The notes beneath the pieces are model-generated. The model made no database searches and was not told where the DNA came from. It worked only from the letters and a program-made list of their open reading frames with translations. Positions 24,849-33,928 of a DNA stretch of 64,000 nucleotides are shown piece by piece; position 1 is the stretch's first letter; each line of letters begins with the position of its first letter. The position numbers were made by a program, and so were the translations under genes. The DNA lies in assembly GCF_023630175.1 (NCBI RefSeq), contig NZ_JALLIN010000012.1:1-64000 (forward strand), written 5' to 3'. Source of the stretch: Streptomyces cellostaticus (GTDB lineage: Bacteria; Actinomycetota; Actinomycetes; Streptomycetales; Streptomycetaceae).

Positions 24849-26078
24849 TCACCTCCCGTGCGGAGGCGGTTCGCCGTTCCTGCCGTCGACGCCGTGCGGT
24901 CCGGTCGCGCCGTGCGGACCGGGCGGGGTCGTCCCGCCGACCGCCCCGTCCTCCTTGCGCGGGTGGTGGTGCGGGTTCCTGGCGTGGGTGCGCAGGCGGG
25001 CGGTCACGTCCTCCGGGGGCAGGAAGCGGGACCAGCGCTCGGGGAACTCGGAGGGCATGTCCGGGTCGTCCGGGTCGCTCTCGCGGGCCGCGGCGGCCCA
25101 GGCCACGTACTCGGCGACCTGCGCCTCGCGCACCCGATCGTTCGCCTCGCGGGCGGCGGCCGTGGCGGCGGCGGGCCAGACGCGGTCGATGGCGGCGTTC
25201 ACCGCCGCGCCGACGAGCACGGCGAAGGCCGACACACCGATCCACAGCAGGACGGCGACGGCGGCGGCCAGGGAGCCGTAGATCGTGGCGCCCTCGATGG
25301 TGTGGGTGAGGTAGATGCGCAGCAGCAGGCTGCCCAGGACCCACATGGCGAGGGCGACCAGGGCACCGGGCACGTCCTCGATCCACGGCGAGCGCACGGG
25401 CACGGAGACGTGGTAGAGGGTCGTCAGGAAGACGACCGACAGGACGAGCACGACCGGCCAGTAAAGGATCTGCACCAGCGTCTCGGACCAGGGCACGATC
25501 CGCACGACCGCGTCCGGTCCGGCCACCATCAGCGGCAGTGCCACCGAGCCGATCAGCAGGGCCACGACGAACAGCAGGAACGCCATGATCCGGGTCTTGA
25601 CGATGCCGCGCACGCCGTCGAGGCCGTACATCACGGTGATGGTGTCGATGAAGACGTTCACCGCGCGGGAGCCGGACCACAGGGCGAACAGGAAGCCGAT
25701 GGAGATGACGTCGGGCCGGCCACCCGCCATCACGTCGTGCAGGATCGGCTCCGCGATCTCCTTGACACCCTTGTCGGACAGGACGGTGCGCGAGGCCTCC
25801 AGGATGTTGTTCTCCAGGCCCTGGATGGTGTCGGCGCCGGTCCAGGCGTCGACGTAGCCGAGGAGGCCGATGAGGCTCAGCAGCAGCGGCGGCACCGACA
25901 GCAGTGTGAAGAACGCCGCCTCGGCCGCCAGACCCAGGATGCGGTACTCCATGCACGAGTTGACGGTGTCCTTGAGAAGCAGCCAGGCCGTCCTGCGCTT
26001 GGATACGTTCCGGTAGAGGGCTCTGGCCCGGTGGAGGCGGCCGGCGGGCCGCTCGGGGGTTTCACTTCCTGGCTGCAC
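24849..26078 (-). CDS. YihY/BrkB-family integral membrane protein
   Basis: 409 residues with about six transmembrane helices between residues 45 and 310. Family marks are AAFFTLLSVPPLLLSLIG in the first helix, IGFLFALWSGSRAVN, and the repeated small-residue helices near TIYGSLAAAVAVLLW. A 100-residue charged cytoplasmic tail ends in His/Pro/Gly-rich sequence. The GTG at 26078 follows TACCGTTAGGT without a ribosome binding site. Family members (once called ribonuclease BN) have no settled function. Some are linked to envelope stress or serum resistance. Confidence 0.87.
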   Translation of the reverse strand: MQPGSETPERPAGRLHRARALYRNVSKRRTAWLLLKDTVNSCMEYRILGLAAEAAFFTLLSVPPLLLSLIGLLGYVDAWTGADTIQGLENNILEASRTVLSDKGVKEIAEPILHDVMAGGRPDVISIGFLFALWSGSRAVNVFIDTITVMYGLDGVRGIVKTRIMAFLLFVVALLIGSVALPLMVAGPDAVVRIVPWSETLVQILYWPVVLVLSVVFLTTLYHVSVPVRSPWIEDVPGALVALAMWVLGSLLLRIYLTHTIEGATIYGSLAAAVAVLLWIGVSAFAVLVGAAVNAAIDRVWPAAATAAAREANDRVREAQVAEYVAWAAAARESDPDDPDMPSEFPERWSRFLPPEDVTARLRTHARNPHHHPRKEDGAVGGTTPPGPHGATGPHGVDGRNGEPPPHGR

Positions 26079-26207
26079 GACCTAACGGTATCCGCCGCAC
26101 CGGACCGCCCTCACCCTCCGGGGTGGGGGACCGGGGCCGGCGCGCTCCCGAACGGCGCCGGGGCGCCGCGGGGGCGGCATCGGCGCGATCGCGGGTAGGT
26201 TCGCAGC

Positions 26208-27845
26208 ATGGCAGGCAACCCCACGCACACCGTGACGAACCAGCCGCCCGCGCTGGTGGGCTACGACGTCTTCGGCGCCGACCGGGCCCTCGTGGAGGCC
26301 GTCGAGCGGCACACCGCCGCCGAGGTGCTGGACGAGGTGCGCGCGGAACTGTCCGGGCTGGGCCGGGCCGCCGGGTCGCCACAGGTGCAGGAGTGGGGGA
26401 CGCAGGCGAACGAGTCCCCGCCGCGGCTGCGCACGCACGACCGCTACGGCCACCGGATCGACGAGGTGGACTTCCACCCGGCCTGGCACCGCCTGCTCGG
26501 CAAGGGCGTCTCGGCGGGCCTGACCGCCGCCTGGAACCGGCCGGCGGGGCATGTGCGCCGGGCGGCCGGGTTCCTGGTGTGGACCCAGGTCGAGGCGGGC
26601 AACTGCTGCCCGCTGTCGATGACGCACGCGGCTGTGCCCGCCCTGCGGACCGATCCGGCGCTGGCCGCCGAGTGGGAGCCGCGGCTGACGTCCACCGTCT
26701 ACGACCGCGGGCTCCGGCCCGCCGCCGGGAAGGCCGGCGCCCTGTTCGGCATGGGCATGACCGAGAAGCAGGGCGGCAGCGACGTACGGGCCAACACCAC
26801 GCGGGCCCGGCCGCTCGCCGAGGCCGGGACGTACGCGCTGACCGGGCACAAGTGGTTCTGCTCGGCACCCATGTCCGACGGCTTCCTCGTGCTCGCGCAG
26901 GCTCCCGGAGGACTCACCTGCTTCCTGGTGCCGCGGGTCCTCGCCGACGGCGGCCGGAACGTGTTCCTGATCCAGCGGCTGAAGGACAAGCTGGGCAACC
27001 GCTCCAACGCCTCCGCCGAGGTCGAGTTCGACGGCACCTGGGCGCGTGTGGTCGGGGAGGAGGGACGAGGGGTCCGTACGATCATCGACATGGTCGCCGC
27101 GACCCGGCTGGACTGCGCGACCGGCTCGGCCGGGCTGATGCGGCAGGCGGTGGCGCAGGCGGTGCACCACTGCGAGCACCGGGAGGCCTTCGGCGGCAGG
27201 CTCGTCGACAAGCCGCTGATGCGCAACGTGCTGGCCGACCTCGCGCTGGAGTCCGAGGCCGCGACCACGCTGGCGCTCCGGCTCGCCGCCGCCCAGGACG
27301 ACGGGAGCGAGCAGGAGCGCGCCTTCCTGCGGCTCGCGGTGCCGGCCGCCAAGTACTGGATCACCAAGCGCTGCGCCCCGGTGGCGGTGGAGGCCGCCGA
27401 GTGCCTGGGCGGCAACGGGTACGTCGAGGAGTCGGGCCTGCCCCGGCTGGTACGGGAGTCGCCGCTGAACTCCGTGTGGGAGGGCGCGGGGAACGTGCAG
27501 GCGCTGGACGTGCTGCGGGCACTGCGGCGGGAGCCGGGCGCGCTGGACGCCTGCCTCACCGAGATGGGGCGGGCGCACGGCGCCGACCACCGGCTGGACC
27601 GGGCGGTCAAGGACCTGTTCACCGAACTGGCCGACCTGGACGGCATCGAGGGCCGGGCCCGGCGGCTGGTGGAGCGGCTCGCGCTGGTGCTCCAGGGCTC
27701 GCTCCTGGTGCGGTTCGCGCCGCCGGAGGTGGCCGACGCGTTCTGCGCCTCCCGGCTCGGCGGCGACCGGGGCGCCTCGTTCGGCACGCTGCCGGCGGGC
27801 CTGGACCTGGCCCCGTTGGTGGAGCGGGCACGACCGGTGTCCTGA
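26208..27845 (+). CDS. AidB-like acyl-CoA dehydrogenase
   Basis: 545 residues, the length of the AidB branch rather than the 380 of ordinary acyl-CoA dehydrogenases. The flavin-binding signature GMGMTEKQGGSDVRANTT lies near residues 182-199. Later motifs are HKWFCSAPMSDGFLVLAQ (split as HKWFCSAP and FLVLAQ) and ECLGGNGYVEE with an arginine nearby. FAD-dependent dehydrogenation is expected. AidB relatives also bind DNA and protect against alkylation in E. coli, which is not shown here. ATG 26208 lies shortly after TAGGTT. A strong hairpin follows the stop codon. Confidence 0.88.
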   Translation: MAGNPTHTVTNQPPALVGYDVFGADRALVEAVERHTAAEVLDEVRAELSGLGRAAGSPQVQEWGTQANESPPRLRTHDRYGHRIDEVDFHPAWHRLLGKGVSAGLTAAWNRPAGHVRRAAGFLVWTQVEAGNCCPLSMTHAAVPALRTDPALAAEWEPRLTSTVYDRGLRPAAGKAGALFGMGMTEKQGGSDVRANTTRARPLAEAGTYALTGHKWFCSAPMSDGFLVLAQAPGGLTCFLVPRVLADGGRNVFLIQRLKDKLGNRSNASAEVEFDGTWARVVGEEGRGVRTIIDMVAATRLDCATGSAGLMRQAVAQAVHHCEHREAFGGRLVDKPLMRNVLADLALESEAATTLALRLAAAQDDGSEQERAFLRLAVPAAKYWITKRCAPVAVEAAECLGGNGYVEESGLPRLVRESPLNSVWEGAGNVQALDVLRALRREPGALDACLTEMGRAHGADHRLDRAVKDLFTELADLDGIEGRARRLVERLALVLQGSLLVRFAPPEVADAFCASRLGGDRGASFGTLPAGLDLAPLVERARPVS

Positions 27846-28152
27846 ACCGGACTGCCCTGCCCCGTCCCGGGCACACGTCACGGGGGTGGTGCTGCGCCGA
27901 CACGGCACCACCCCCGCTGAATGGGCCTGTTGACAGGCCGGAGCGCCGCCTCCGGGCGACGCCGTGGACAAGTCTCGGCCGTCCGCGTGCGGTTCACCAG
28001 GGTTGCAGGGGGTTGCAACTTATCGGTGACTGTGCGCGGAGTCTGTGCCGCCGGCACACGCCCGGCGGCAGTATGTGCACTGAAGCCGACCGGAAACCGC
28101 CGCTCGGTCTGGCTTGACAAGTGTGTTCGAGGCCTTTCCGGGAGGACCACCA
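27846..28152. other. Intergenic region between acyl-CoA dehydrogenase and GAF regulator
   Basis: About 307 bp. It contains the perfect hairpin at 27881-27916 and, near 28114, TTGACA that could be a -35 element, although no good -10 follows. No coding region is supported. Confidence 0.5.
27881..27916 (+). terminator. Strong hairpin terminator after the acyl-CoA dehydrogenase gene
   Basis: CGGGGGTGGTGC at 27881-27892 pairs perfectly with GCACCACCCCCG at 27905-27916 (12 bp) around a 12-base loop, 36 bp after the stop codon. There is no T-run, as is usual in Streptomyces. Confidence 0.8.
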
Positions 28153-29436
28153 GTGGTGAACCCGCCGATGAACCTGGCGCGGCTGGCCGCCGTGGACCCG
28201 GCGCGGGCGGCGCGGTTGCTGAGCGAGGTACGGGACGCGACACTCTCCGGGAAGCGCGCGCGGATCGCGCCCCGGCCGGTGATCGAGCAGTCCTGGGGAC
28301 GGATGCTGCGCAGCGGGGTCGACCCCGACCACGACTGCCGATCCGGCCTGCTGTCCGCCGACGAGGTGCGGCGCAGACGCGAGGAGTCGGCGCTGCGGCA
28401 TGTGCTGCCGGTGCTGCGCGCGGGACTGCTTTCGGTCGCCGACGTCGCCCAGCACATCATGGTCGTCGCCGACGCCGACGGACGCGTGCTGTGGCGGGAG
28501 GGGTCGCCGCAGGTGCTGCGCAAGGCGGACGGGGTCGGCCTCGAACTCGGCGCGGACTGGCGGGAGGACGTCGTCGGCACCAACGGCGTGGGCACCCCGG
28601 CGGTGGTGCGGCGGCCGGTGCAGGTCTTCGCCGCCGAGCACTTCGTCCGCTCGCACGCCTCCTGGACCTGCACGGGCGCCCCGATCACCGATCCCCGGGA
28701 CGGCCGGCTCATCGGGGTGGTGGACGTCAGCGGCCCGCTGCGCACCATGCACCCGGCGACGCTCTCCTGGGTGGACTCCGTCGCCAAGCTCGCCGAGGCC
28801 CGGCTCCGGGAACTGCACCTGGACTCGCTGGAGCGGCTGCGCGCGGTGGGCGCCCCGGTGCTGGCCGGGCTGGGCTGCCGGGCCCTGGTGGTGGACCGGC
28901 ACGGCTGGGCGGCGGCCGTGACCGGGATGCCGTACCTGCGGCGGCTCGCCCTGCCCAAGTCGCTTTCCCCGGGGCGCCGGTGGCTGCCGCCGCTGGGCCA
29001 CTGCTCGGTGGAACCGCTCGCCGGGGGGTGGCTGCTGCGGGTGGCGGAGGAAACGCCGCCGGGCACGGCGAGCCGGATCCGGCTGGACCTGGGCCGGCCG
29101 GCCCGCGCCTCGGTGACCGTGTGCGGGGCGGCCGGCCCCTGGTCCCGGGAACTCAGCCCCCGGCACGCCGAGTTGCTGTACCTGCTCGCCGAACACCGGG
29201 ACGGGCGGGGGGCGGCGGCACTGGCGGAGGACCTGTTCGGCGATCCGTCGCGCACGGTCACGGTACGGGCGGAGATGTCCCGGGTCCGGCGCTACCTGGG
29301 GGACCTGCTGCAGCACCGGCCGTACCGCTTCCGCGAGGACGTGGAGGTGGACGTACTGCTGCCGGGCGACCTCCGTGACCTGCTGCCCCGGTCGGTGGCG
29401 CCGGCCGTGACCGCACGCCGGCGGACGGCGGGCTGA
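28153..29436 (+). CDS. GAF-domain transcriptional regulator (AcoR-like, no AAA domain)
   Basis: 427 residues. The N-terminal part has IEQSWGRMLRSGVDP, typical of the DhaR/AcoR-type regulators. The GAF domain is around residues 85-210 (ADADGRVLWREG, GTNGVGTPAV, GAPITDPRDGRLIGVVDVSG in pieces). The C-terminal 75 residues form a winged-helix-like domain (SPRHAELLYLLAEH, RAEMSRVRRYLG). No sigma-54 AAA domain is present. GGAGG at 28141-28145 supports the GTG at 28153. A TTG at 28114 and a GTG three bases later are weaker choices. In this family neighbours are often dehydrogenases, so the acyl-CoA dehydrogenase upstream is a possible target. Confidence 0.82.
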   Translation: MVNPPMNLARLAAVDPARAARLLSEVRDATLSGKRARIAPRPVIEQSWGRMLRSGVDPDHDCRSGLLSADEVRRRREESALRHVLPVLRAGLLSVADVAQHIMVVADADGRVLWREGSPQVLRKADGVGLELGADWREDVVGTNGVGTPAVVRRPVQVFAAEHFVRSHASWTCTGAPITDPRDGRLIGVVDVSGPLRTMHPATLSWVDSVAKLAEARLRELHLDSLERLRAVGAPVLAGLGCRALVVDRHGWAAAVTGMPYLRRLALPKSLSPGRRWLPPLGHCSVEPLAGGWLLRVAEETPPGTASRIRLDLGRPARASVTVCGAAGPWSRELSPRHAELLYLLAEHRDGRGAAALAEDLFGDPSRTVTVRAEMSRVRRYLGDLLQHRPYRFREDVEVDVLLPGDLRDLLPRSVAPAVTARRRTAG

Positions 29437-29628
29437 CGGGCGGCGGGCGGGCGGTGCCCGGCAACCGGCGGGGCGGGCGGACCGCCGGTACGCGCGGGTG
29501 TCTTTCGCGTATTTGGGGGTCTTGCCCCTGCACCGCCCCTTACTGCCGTAGCATCCCTGTGGGCCTCCCCACCTGCTCCTCGGTCAACGTACGGACCACC
29601 TGGCGCAGTTGGCCCATCGGGAGGAGAT

Positions 29629-30963
29629 ATGAAGCATCGCGGCAGACATCGCCGGCGCAGACGGGGTGCCGCCCTGCGCGCGGTCCTCACCGGGACCGCG
29701 CTGGCGCTCACCGCGGCCGCCACGCTGATCAGCACCTCGCAGGCCGAGGTCGCCGAGAACCCCGGCGCGCTCGAGCCGCTGACCTCCACCTCGGACACCG
29801 CCCGGTTCAGGCTCCAGGAGCACCTGGTACCCGACCGCGACCTGAAGCGGCTCGCGGCGTCCATGGGCCGCCCGGTCGGGGTGAGCGCCGTCCTGGGCAG
29901 CGCCGACCGCACCCTGCGCGAGGGCGCCGACTGCTCGACGGACGACCGGGCCACCCTGCCCGTGACCCCGTCCGTCGGCCGCGCCTACTGCTGGGACCCG
30001 GCCGACGCCGCCGACACCACCTGGCGGCCGCACTCCGTCACCACCTCCGCGGACGCCGACGACGACGGCGTCTGGGGCACCCACCGGGTGATCCTCACCG
30101 GCTGGACCCGCACCGCCGCCGGCGGCCCCGCGGCCGACCGGGGCCTGGCCCGGGTCGCCTTCGTCGACGCCGACGACCCCGCCCGGCCCGTGTACCGCTG
30201 GGTGCTGCTGGTGGTGCCCGTCGACGGCGGCCGGGACTACCGGGGCCTGTCCTCCACCCTGTCCGGCATGGTCTGGTACCAGGACAAACTGCTGGTCACC
30301 ACCCGGAACGGCAACTCCGACGCGCTCTACGTCTACGACCTCGACCGGATCCAGCGCACCACGGCGGACACCCCCGCGATCGGCCGGGTGCCCGGCGGCT
30401 GGTCCGCCAGGGGCTACCGGTACGTCATGCCCGCCGTCGGCTCCTACCGCTTCGCCGCCGGCCGCTGCACCGCCACCGGGCCGCCCTGCCCGGCCACCCT
30501 CTCGCTGGACCGCGGCACCGCGCCCGACAGCCTCGTCGCCGCCGAACGGACCGCGCCCGGCGGCGAACGGCACGCCCGGTTGTGGCGGTACGCGTTCGAC
30601 AGCGCCTCCGCGCGCGGGGGACTGCTCGCCACCGACGGCACCGGCCGGGCGGACGCGATCGAGGCGTACCGCACCCGGGTGACCGGCATCCGGGGCGCGC
30701 TGTCCCTCCGGCGGCCCGGGACGGGCTTCCCGTCCTGGTACGTGGGACGCGCGTCCACCAAGGGAGACGGTCACGGCGGCCTGTGGCGCCAGGACAGCCA
30801 AGACGCCGAGGCGGCACGCTGCGGCTTCGACTCCTCCCACCACTGCTGGGCCGAGTCGGTGGGCTCCCTGTCGTACGCGGAGGCGACGGATGAGGTGTGG
30901 TCCCTCTCCGACCGCATGCTGTTCTCGGTGCCGCTGCCGGCGCTCGACCGCTCACTGGGGTGA
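29629..30963 (+). CDS. Secreted protein of unknown function
   Basis: 444 residues. A very basic N-terminus (RRRRR) and a hydrophobic core followed by STSQAEVA indicate a signal peptide cleaved near residue 38. The mature part is beta-rich and contains paired cysteines (DCSTDD, AYCWDP, GRCTAT, PPCPAT, RCGFDS, HHCWAES). Strand patterns such as MVWYQDKLLVTTRNG and LYVYDLDRI recall beta-propeller blades. GGGAGGAG lies just before ATG 29629. It is conserved-looking but I recognise no catalytic motif. Extracellular location is inferred from the signal peptide. Confidence 0.85.
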   Translation: MKHRGRHRRRRRGAALRAVLTGTALALTAAATLISTSQAEVAENPGALEPLTSTSDTARFRLQEHLVPDRDLKRLAASMGRPVGVSAVLGSADRTLREGADCSTDDRATLPVTPSVGRAYCWDPADAADTTWRPHSVTTSADADDDGVWGTHRVILTGWTRTAAGGPAADRGLARVAFVDADDPARPVYRWVLLVVPVDGGRDYRGLSSTLSGMVWYQDKLLVTTRNGNSDALYVYDLDRIQRTTADTPAIGRVPGGWSARGYRYVMPAVGSYRFAAGRCTATGPPCPATLSLDRGTAPDSLVAAERTAPGGERHARLWRYAFDSASARGGLLATDGTGRADAIEAYRTRVTGIRGALSLRRPGTGFPSWYVGRASTKGDGHGGLWRQDSQDAEAARCGFDSSHHCWAESVGSLSYAEATDEVWSLSDRMLFSVPLPALDRSLG

Positions 30964-31068
30964 CCGCCCGCCGGGACAGGGGGCCGGCCTGCGGCCCGGA
31001 GCCCGGAGGGGGTGACCCGGCCGATCGACAATCGACAGACGGGCCGCCGGGATGGTTCGCTGGCCCGC

Positions 31069-31632
31069 ATGAGCAGCGTCACCGTCACCACCTGGTCCCT
31101 GGAGCAGAACTCCCCGGCCGACCTCCTGCCGGCCGCCGCCCCCGAGGGCGACGTCCGGATCGTCCGCGCCGAGGTCCCCTCCCCCGAGTTCAGCCGCTTC
31201 CTGTACGCCTCGGTCGGCGGCGACATCCGCTGGACGGACCGGCTCGGATGGACCTACGCGCGGTGGCAGGAGCACCTGGACCGTCCGGGCGTCGAGACCT
31301 GGGTGGCCTACGACCGGGGCACCCCCGCCGGATACGTCGAACTGGAGGCGCAGGACGAGGGCGTGGTCGAGATCCTCTACTTCGGCCTGATCCCGGCCTT
31401 CCGCGGCCGCCGCATCGGCGGCCACCTGCTCTCGTACGGCACGGCCCGCGCCTGGGACCTGGCCGAGCGGTGGCCAGGGCGGGCGCCGACGAAGCGGGTG
31501 TGGGTGCACACCTGCAGCAAGGACGGCGAGTTCGCCATGGCCAACTACCAGCGGCGCGGGTTCCTGCTGTTCGACACCGTGGTGGAACGGGAACCCGAGG
31601 TGGCGACGCCCGGCCCGTGGCCCGGAGCCTGA
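31069..31632 (+). CDS. GNAT-family N-acetyltransferase
   Basis: 187 residues. The acetyl-CoA binding loop is FRGRRIGGHLLSYGTARA (R-G-x-x-[IV]-G) around residues 118-135, preceded by VEILYFGLIP and followed by the NYQRRGFLLFD element of motif B. The start ATG 31069 is chosen because the similarity begins there. No strong ribosome binding site is visible. The substrate is unknown. It lies directly upstream of the sulfur-assimilation leader but is separated from it by about 200 bp. Confidence 0.85.
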   Translation: MSSVTVTTWSLEQNSPADLLPAAAPEGDVRIVRAEVPSPEFSRFLYASVGGDIRWTDRLGWTYARWQEHLDRPGVETWVAYDRGTPAGYVELEAQDEGVVEILYFGLIPAFRGRRIGGHLLSYGTARAWDLAERWPGRAPTKRVWVHTCSKDGEFAMANYQRRGFLLFDTVVEREPEVATPGPWPGA

Positions 31633-31777
31633 GCCCCGGAACACCGGGGCCCCGAGTCCTGGACCCCGGCCCCCCGGACCCCTGGACCGGGCCCCGAGGG
31701 ACTCGCCACCGGGCCCCGCGGCCTCACCGCCCCGGAGAGTGACCCACAACACTCCGTCTCGCCATTCAGAATAGTTC

Positions 31778-31794
31778 CGTCCATATTACGGACG
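31778..31794. promoter_or_regulatory. Inverted repeat and possible -10 upstream of the sulfur operon
   Basis: CGTCC (31778-31782) and GGACG (31790-31794) flank ATATTAC. The AT-rich centre could be a -10 element with the arms as a repressor site. It lies 40 bp before the leader peptide. No good -35 was found, so the assignment is tentative. Confidence 0.35.
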
Positions 31795-31834
31795 AAGGTG
31801 GACTGGCCGGAGATCCGCGTGACACGCTTCCGTC

Positions 31835-31918
31835 ATGCCTGGAACTGGAATTGCCTTGGTGAGTCGGCGGCACGTCGACCTCGGCCGCATGTCCAGCGCC
31901 ATCTGTCCGGCGAGCTGA
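31835..31918 (+). CDS. Short leader peptide of the sulfur-assimilation operon
   Basis: 27 codons from ATG 31835, or 19 from GTG 31859, ending with SRRHVDLGRMSSAICPAS. The RRHVDL...AIC pattern matches the small cysteine-containing leader peptides known upstream of sulfur genes in actinobacteria, where ribosome progress at the cysteine codon controls expression by attenuation. The single Cys lies four codons before the stop. About 55 bp downstream a G+C hairpin can form, and the sulfite reductase starts at 32049. Attenuation here is inferred from family precedent. Confidence 0.75.
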   Translation: MPGTGIALVSRRHVDLGRMSSAICPAS

Positions 31919-31973
31919 CAGCACCAGCACCGCCGATCTCCCCGCACTTCCCCCCCCTGCTGCGCAATGACGC

Positions 31974-31997
31974 GCGGGCATGCCTCCGTGCGCCCGC
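31974..31997 (+). promoter_or_regulatory. Hairpin between leader peptide and sulfite reductase (candidate attenuator)
   Basis: GCGGGC at 31974-31979 pairs with GCCCGC at 31992-31997 around a 12-base loop. It could act as the terminator or pausing structure of the leader. The stem is short (6 bp). Confidence 0.35.
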
Positions 31998-32048
31998 ACG
32001 CGCAGGTCAGAGCCACGCTTTCCGCCTGTCCCGAAGGACGTGTCACCC

Positions 32049-33749
32049 ATGGCCGCCACCCCCCAGAACCCCGCCGCCTCCGCGCCCCGCCGCAAGGTGA
32101 GCCGTCACCGTGGCGAGGGTCAGTGGGCCGCAGGCCACTTCACCCCGCTCAACGCCAACGAACAGGCCAAGAAGGACGACGACGGTCTCAATGTGCGGAC
32201 ACGCATTGAGACGATCTACTCCAAGCGGGGCTTCGACTCCATCGACCCCGGCGACCTGCGCGGCCGCATGCGCTGGTGGGGCCTGTACACTCAGCGCAAG
32301 CCCGGGATCGACGGCGGCAAGACCGCGATCCTGGAGCCGGAGGAGCTGGACGACGAGTACTTCATGCTCCGGGTGCGTATCGACGGCGGGGCGCTCACCA
32401 CGCGGCAGCTCCGGGTCATCGGCGAGGTCTCGCAGGAGTTCGCGCGGGGCACCGCGGACATCACCGACCGGCAGAACGTCCAGTACCACTGGATCCGCAT
32501 CGAGGACGTGCCCGAGATCTGGAACCGGCTCGAGGGCGTCGGCCTGTCGACCATCACCGCGTGCGGCGACACCCCGCGTGTCATGATCGGCTCGCCGGTC
32601 GCGGGCATCGCCGAGGACGAGATCATCGACGGCACGCCGGCGCTGGAGGAGATGAAGCGCCGGGTCCTCAACAACAAGGCGTACTCGAACCTCCCCCGGA
32701 AGTTCAAGACGGCCATCTCGGGGTCGCCGCTGCTGGACGTGGTGCACGAGATCAACGACGTGGCGTTCGTCGGTGTACGGCACCCCGAGCACGGGCCGGG
32801 CTTCGACCTGTGGGTCGGCGGCGGCCTGTCCACCAACCCCAAGCTGGGCGTGCGGCTCGGCGCCTGGGTGCCGCTGGACGAGGTCGCCGACGTCTACGAG
32901 GGCGTCGTCTCGATCTTCCGTGACTACGGCTACCGCCGGCTGCGCACCCGGGCCCGGCTGAAGTTCCTGGTCGCCGACTGGGGCCCGGAGAAGTTCCGCC
33001 AGGTGCTGGAGGACGAGTACCTGGGCGGCCGCAGGCTGATCGACGGTCCCGCGCCCGAGCAGCCGGTGCGGCAGTGGCGCGACCACATCGGGGTGCACCG
33101 GCAGAAGGACGGCCGGTACTACGTGGGGTTCGCCCCGCGCGTCGGCCGGGTCGACGGCGCCACCCTCACGAAGATCGCCGACCTCGCGGAGGCGCACGGC
33201 TCGGGGCGGGTCCGCACCACGGTCGAGCAGAAGATGATCGTCCTCGACGTCGAGCAGGACCAGGTCGACGCGTTGGTCGAGGGCCTGGAGTCGCTGGACC
33301 TCACCGCCCGGCCGTCCTCCTTCCGGCGCGGCACCATGGCCTGCACCGGCATCGAGTTCTGCAAGCTGGCCATCGTGGAGACCAAGCAGCGCGGCGCGCA
33401 GCTCATCGACGAACTCGAGCGCCGCATGCCGGACTTCGACCAGCCCATCACCATCAACCTGAACGGCTGCCCGAACGCCTGCGCCCGCATCCAGGTCGCG
33501 GACATCGGCCTCAAGGGCCAGCTCGTCCTGGACGACGACGGCAACCAGGTCGAGGGCTACCAGGTGCACCTCGGCGGCGCGCTCGGCCTGGAGCCGGGCT
33601 TCGGCCGCAAGGTCCGTGGCCTGAAGGTCACCTCGGCGGAGCTGCCCGACTACATCGAGCGGGTCCTCAAGCGCTACGAGGCCGAACGCCAGGACGGCGA
33701 GCGCTTCGCCGCCTGGGCCGCCCGGGCCTCCGAGGAGGCCCTGTCATGA
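32049..33749 (+). CDS. Ferredoxin-dependent sulfite reductase
   Basis: 566 residues. It reduces sulfite to sulfide with six electrons from ferredoxin, using siroheme and [4Fe-4S]. The cluster/siroheme cysteines are C432 and C438 (CTGIEFC) and C474 and C478 (NGCPNAC), the C-x5-C ... C-x3-C pattern. Two ferredoxin-like half-domains are present (QYHWIRIEDVP and HIGVHRQKDG regions). The start ATG 32049 follows GAAGGA by ten bases. Longer in-frame readings lack similarity. The family includes nitrite reductases, but the operon with cysH/C/D/N and the leader peptide argues for sulfite. Confidence 0.93.
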   Translation: MAATPQNPAASAPRRKVSRHRGEGQWAAGHFTPLNANEQAKKDDDGLNVRTRIETIYSKRGFDSIDPGDLRGRMRWWGLYTQRKPGIDGGKTAILEPEELDDEYFMLRVRIDGGALTTRQLRVIGEVSQEFARGTADITDRQNVQYHWIRIEDVPEIWNRLEGVGLSTITACGDTPRVMIGSPVAGIAEDEIIDGTPALEEMKRRVLNNKAYSNLPRKFKTAISGSPLLDVVHEINDVAFVGVRHPEHGPGFDLWVGGGLSTNPKLGVRLGAWVPLDEVADVYEGVVSIFRDYGYRRLRTRARLKFLVADWGPEKFRQVLEDEYLGGRRLIDGPAPEQPVRQWRDHIGVHRQKDGRYYVGFAPRVGRVDGATLTKIADLAEAHGSGRVRTTVEQKMIVLDVEQDQVDALVEGLESLDLTARPSSFRRGTMACTGIEFCKLAIVETKQRGAQLIDELERRMPDFDQPITINLNGCPNACARIQVADIGLKGQLVLDDDGNQVEGYQVHLGGALGLEPGFGRKVRGLKVTSAELPDYIERVLKRYEAERQDGERFAAWAARASEEALS

Positions 33750-33928
33750 GTGAGCGGGCGGCGCCCTTCTACTGCCCGTACTGCGGTGACGAGGACCTGC
33801 GGCCCGGCGAGCAGGGCCACGGCGCCTGGGAGTGCGGGGCATGCAACCGGGCATTCCAGCTCAAGTTCCTGGGGCTGCTGGCCCGGGGCCTGAGGCGAGC
33901 CGACGACCAAGGGGGAGACGGAGCATGA
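33746..33928 (+). CDS. Small zinc-ribbon protein of the sulfur operon
   Basis: 60 residues. Two C-x2-C knuckles, CPYC and CGAC, are spaced like a zinc ribbon and followed by a basic helix. The start overlaps the sulfite-reductase stop (ATGA), and its own stop overlaps the cysH start in the same way. It is too small for catalysis and probably helps metal or partner binding, for example in delivery to the reductase. Conserved position between reductase and cysH is known for Streptomyces, but no function is established. Confidence 0.8.
   Translation: MSERAAPFYCPYCGDEDLRPGEQGHGAWECGACNRAFQLKFLGLLARGLRRADDQGGDGA

Noticed and set aside
28114..28119. TTG start or TTGACA -35 element for the GAF regulator
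   Set aside because: No good -10 follows, and the GGAGG before GTG 28153 gives a better start.
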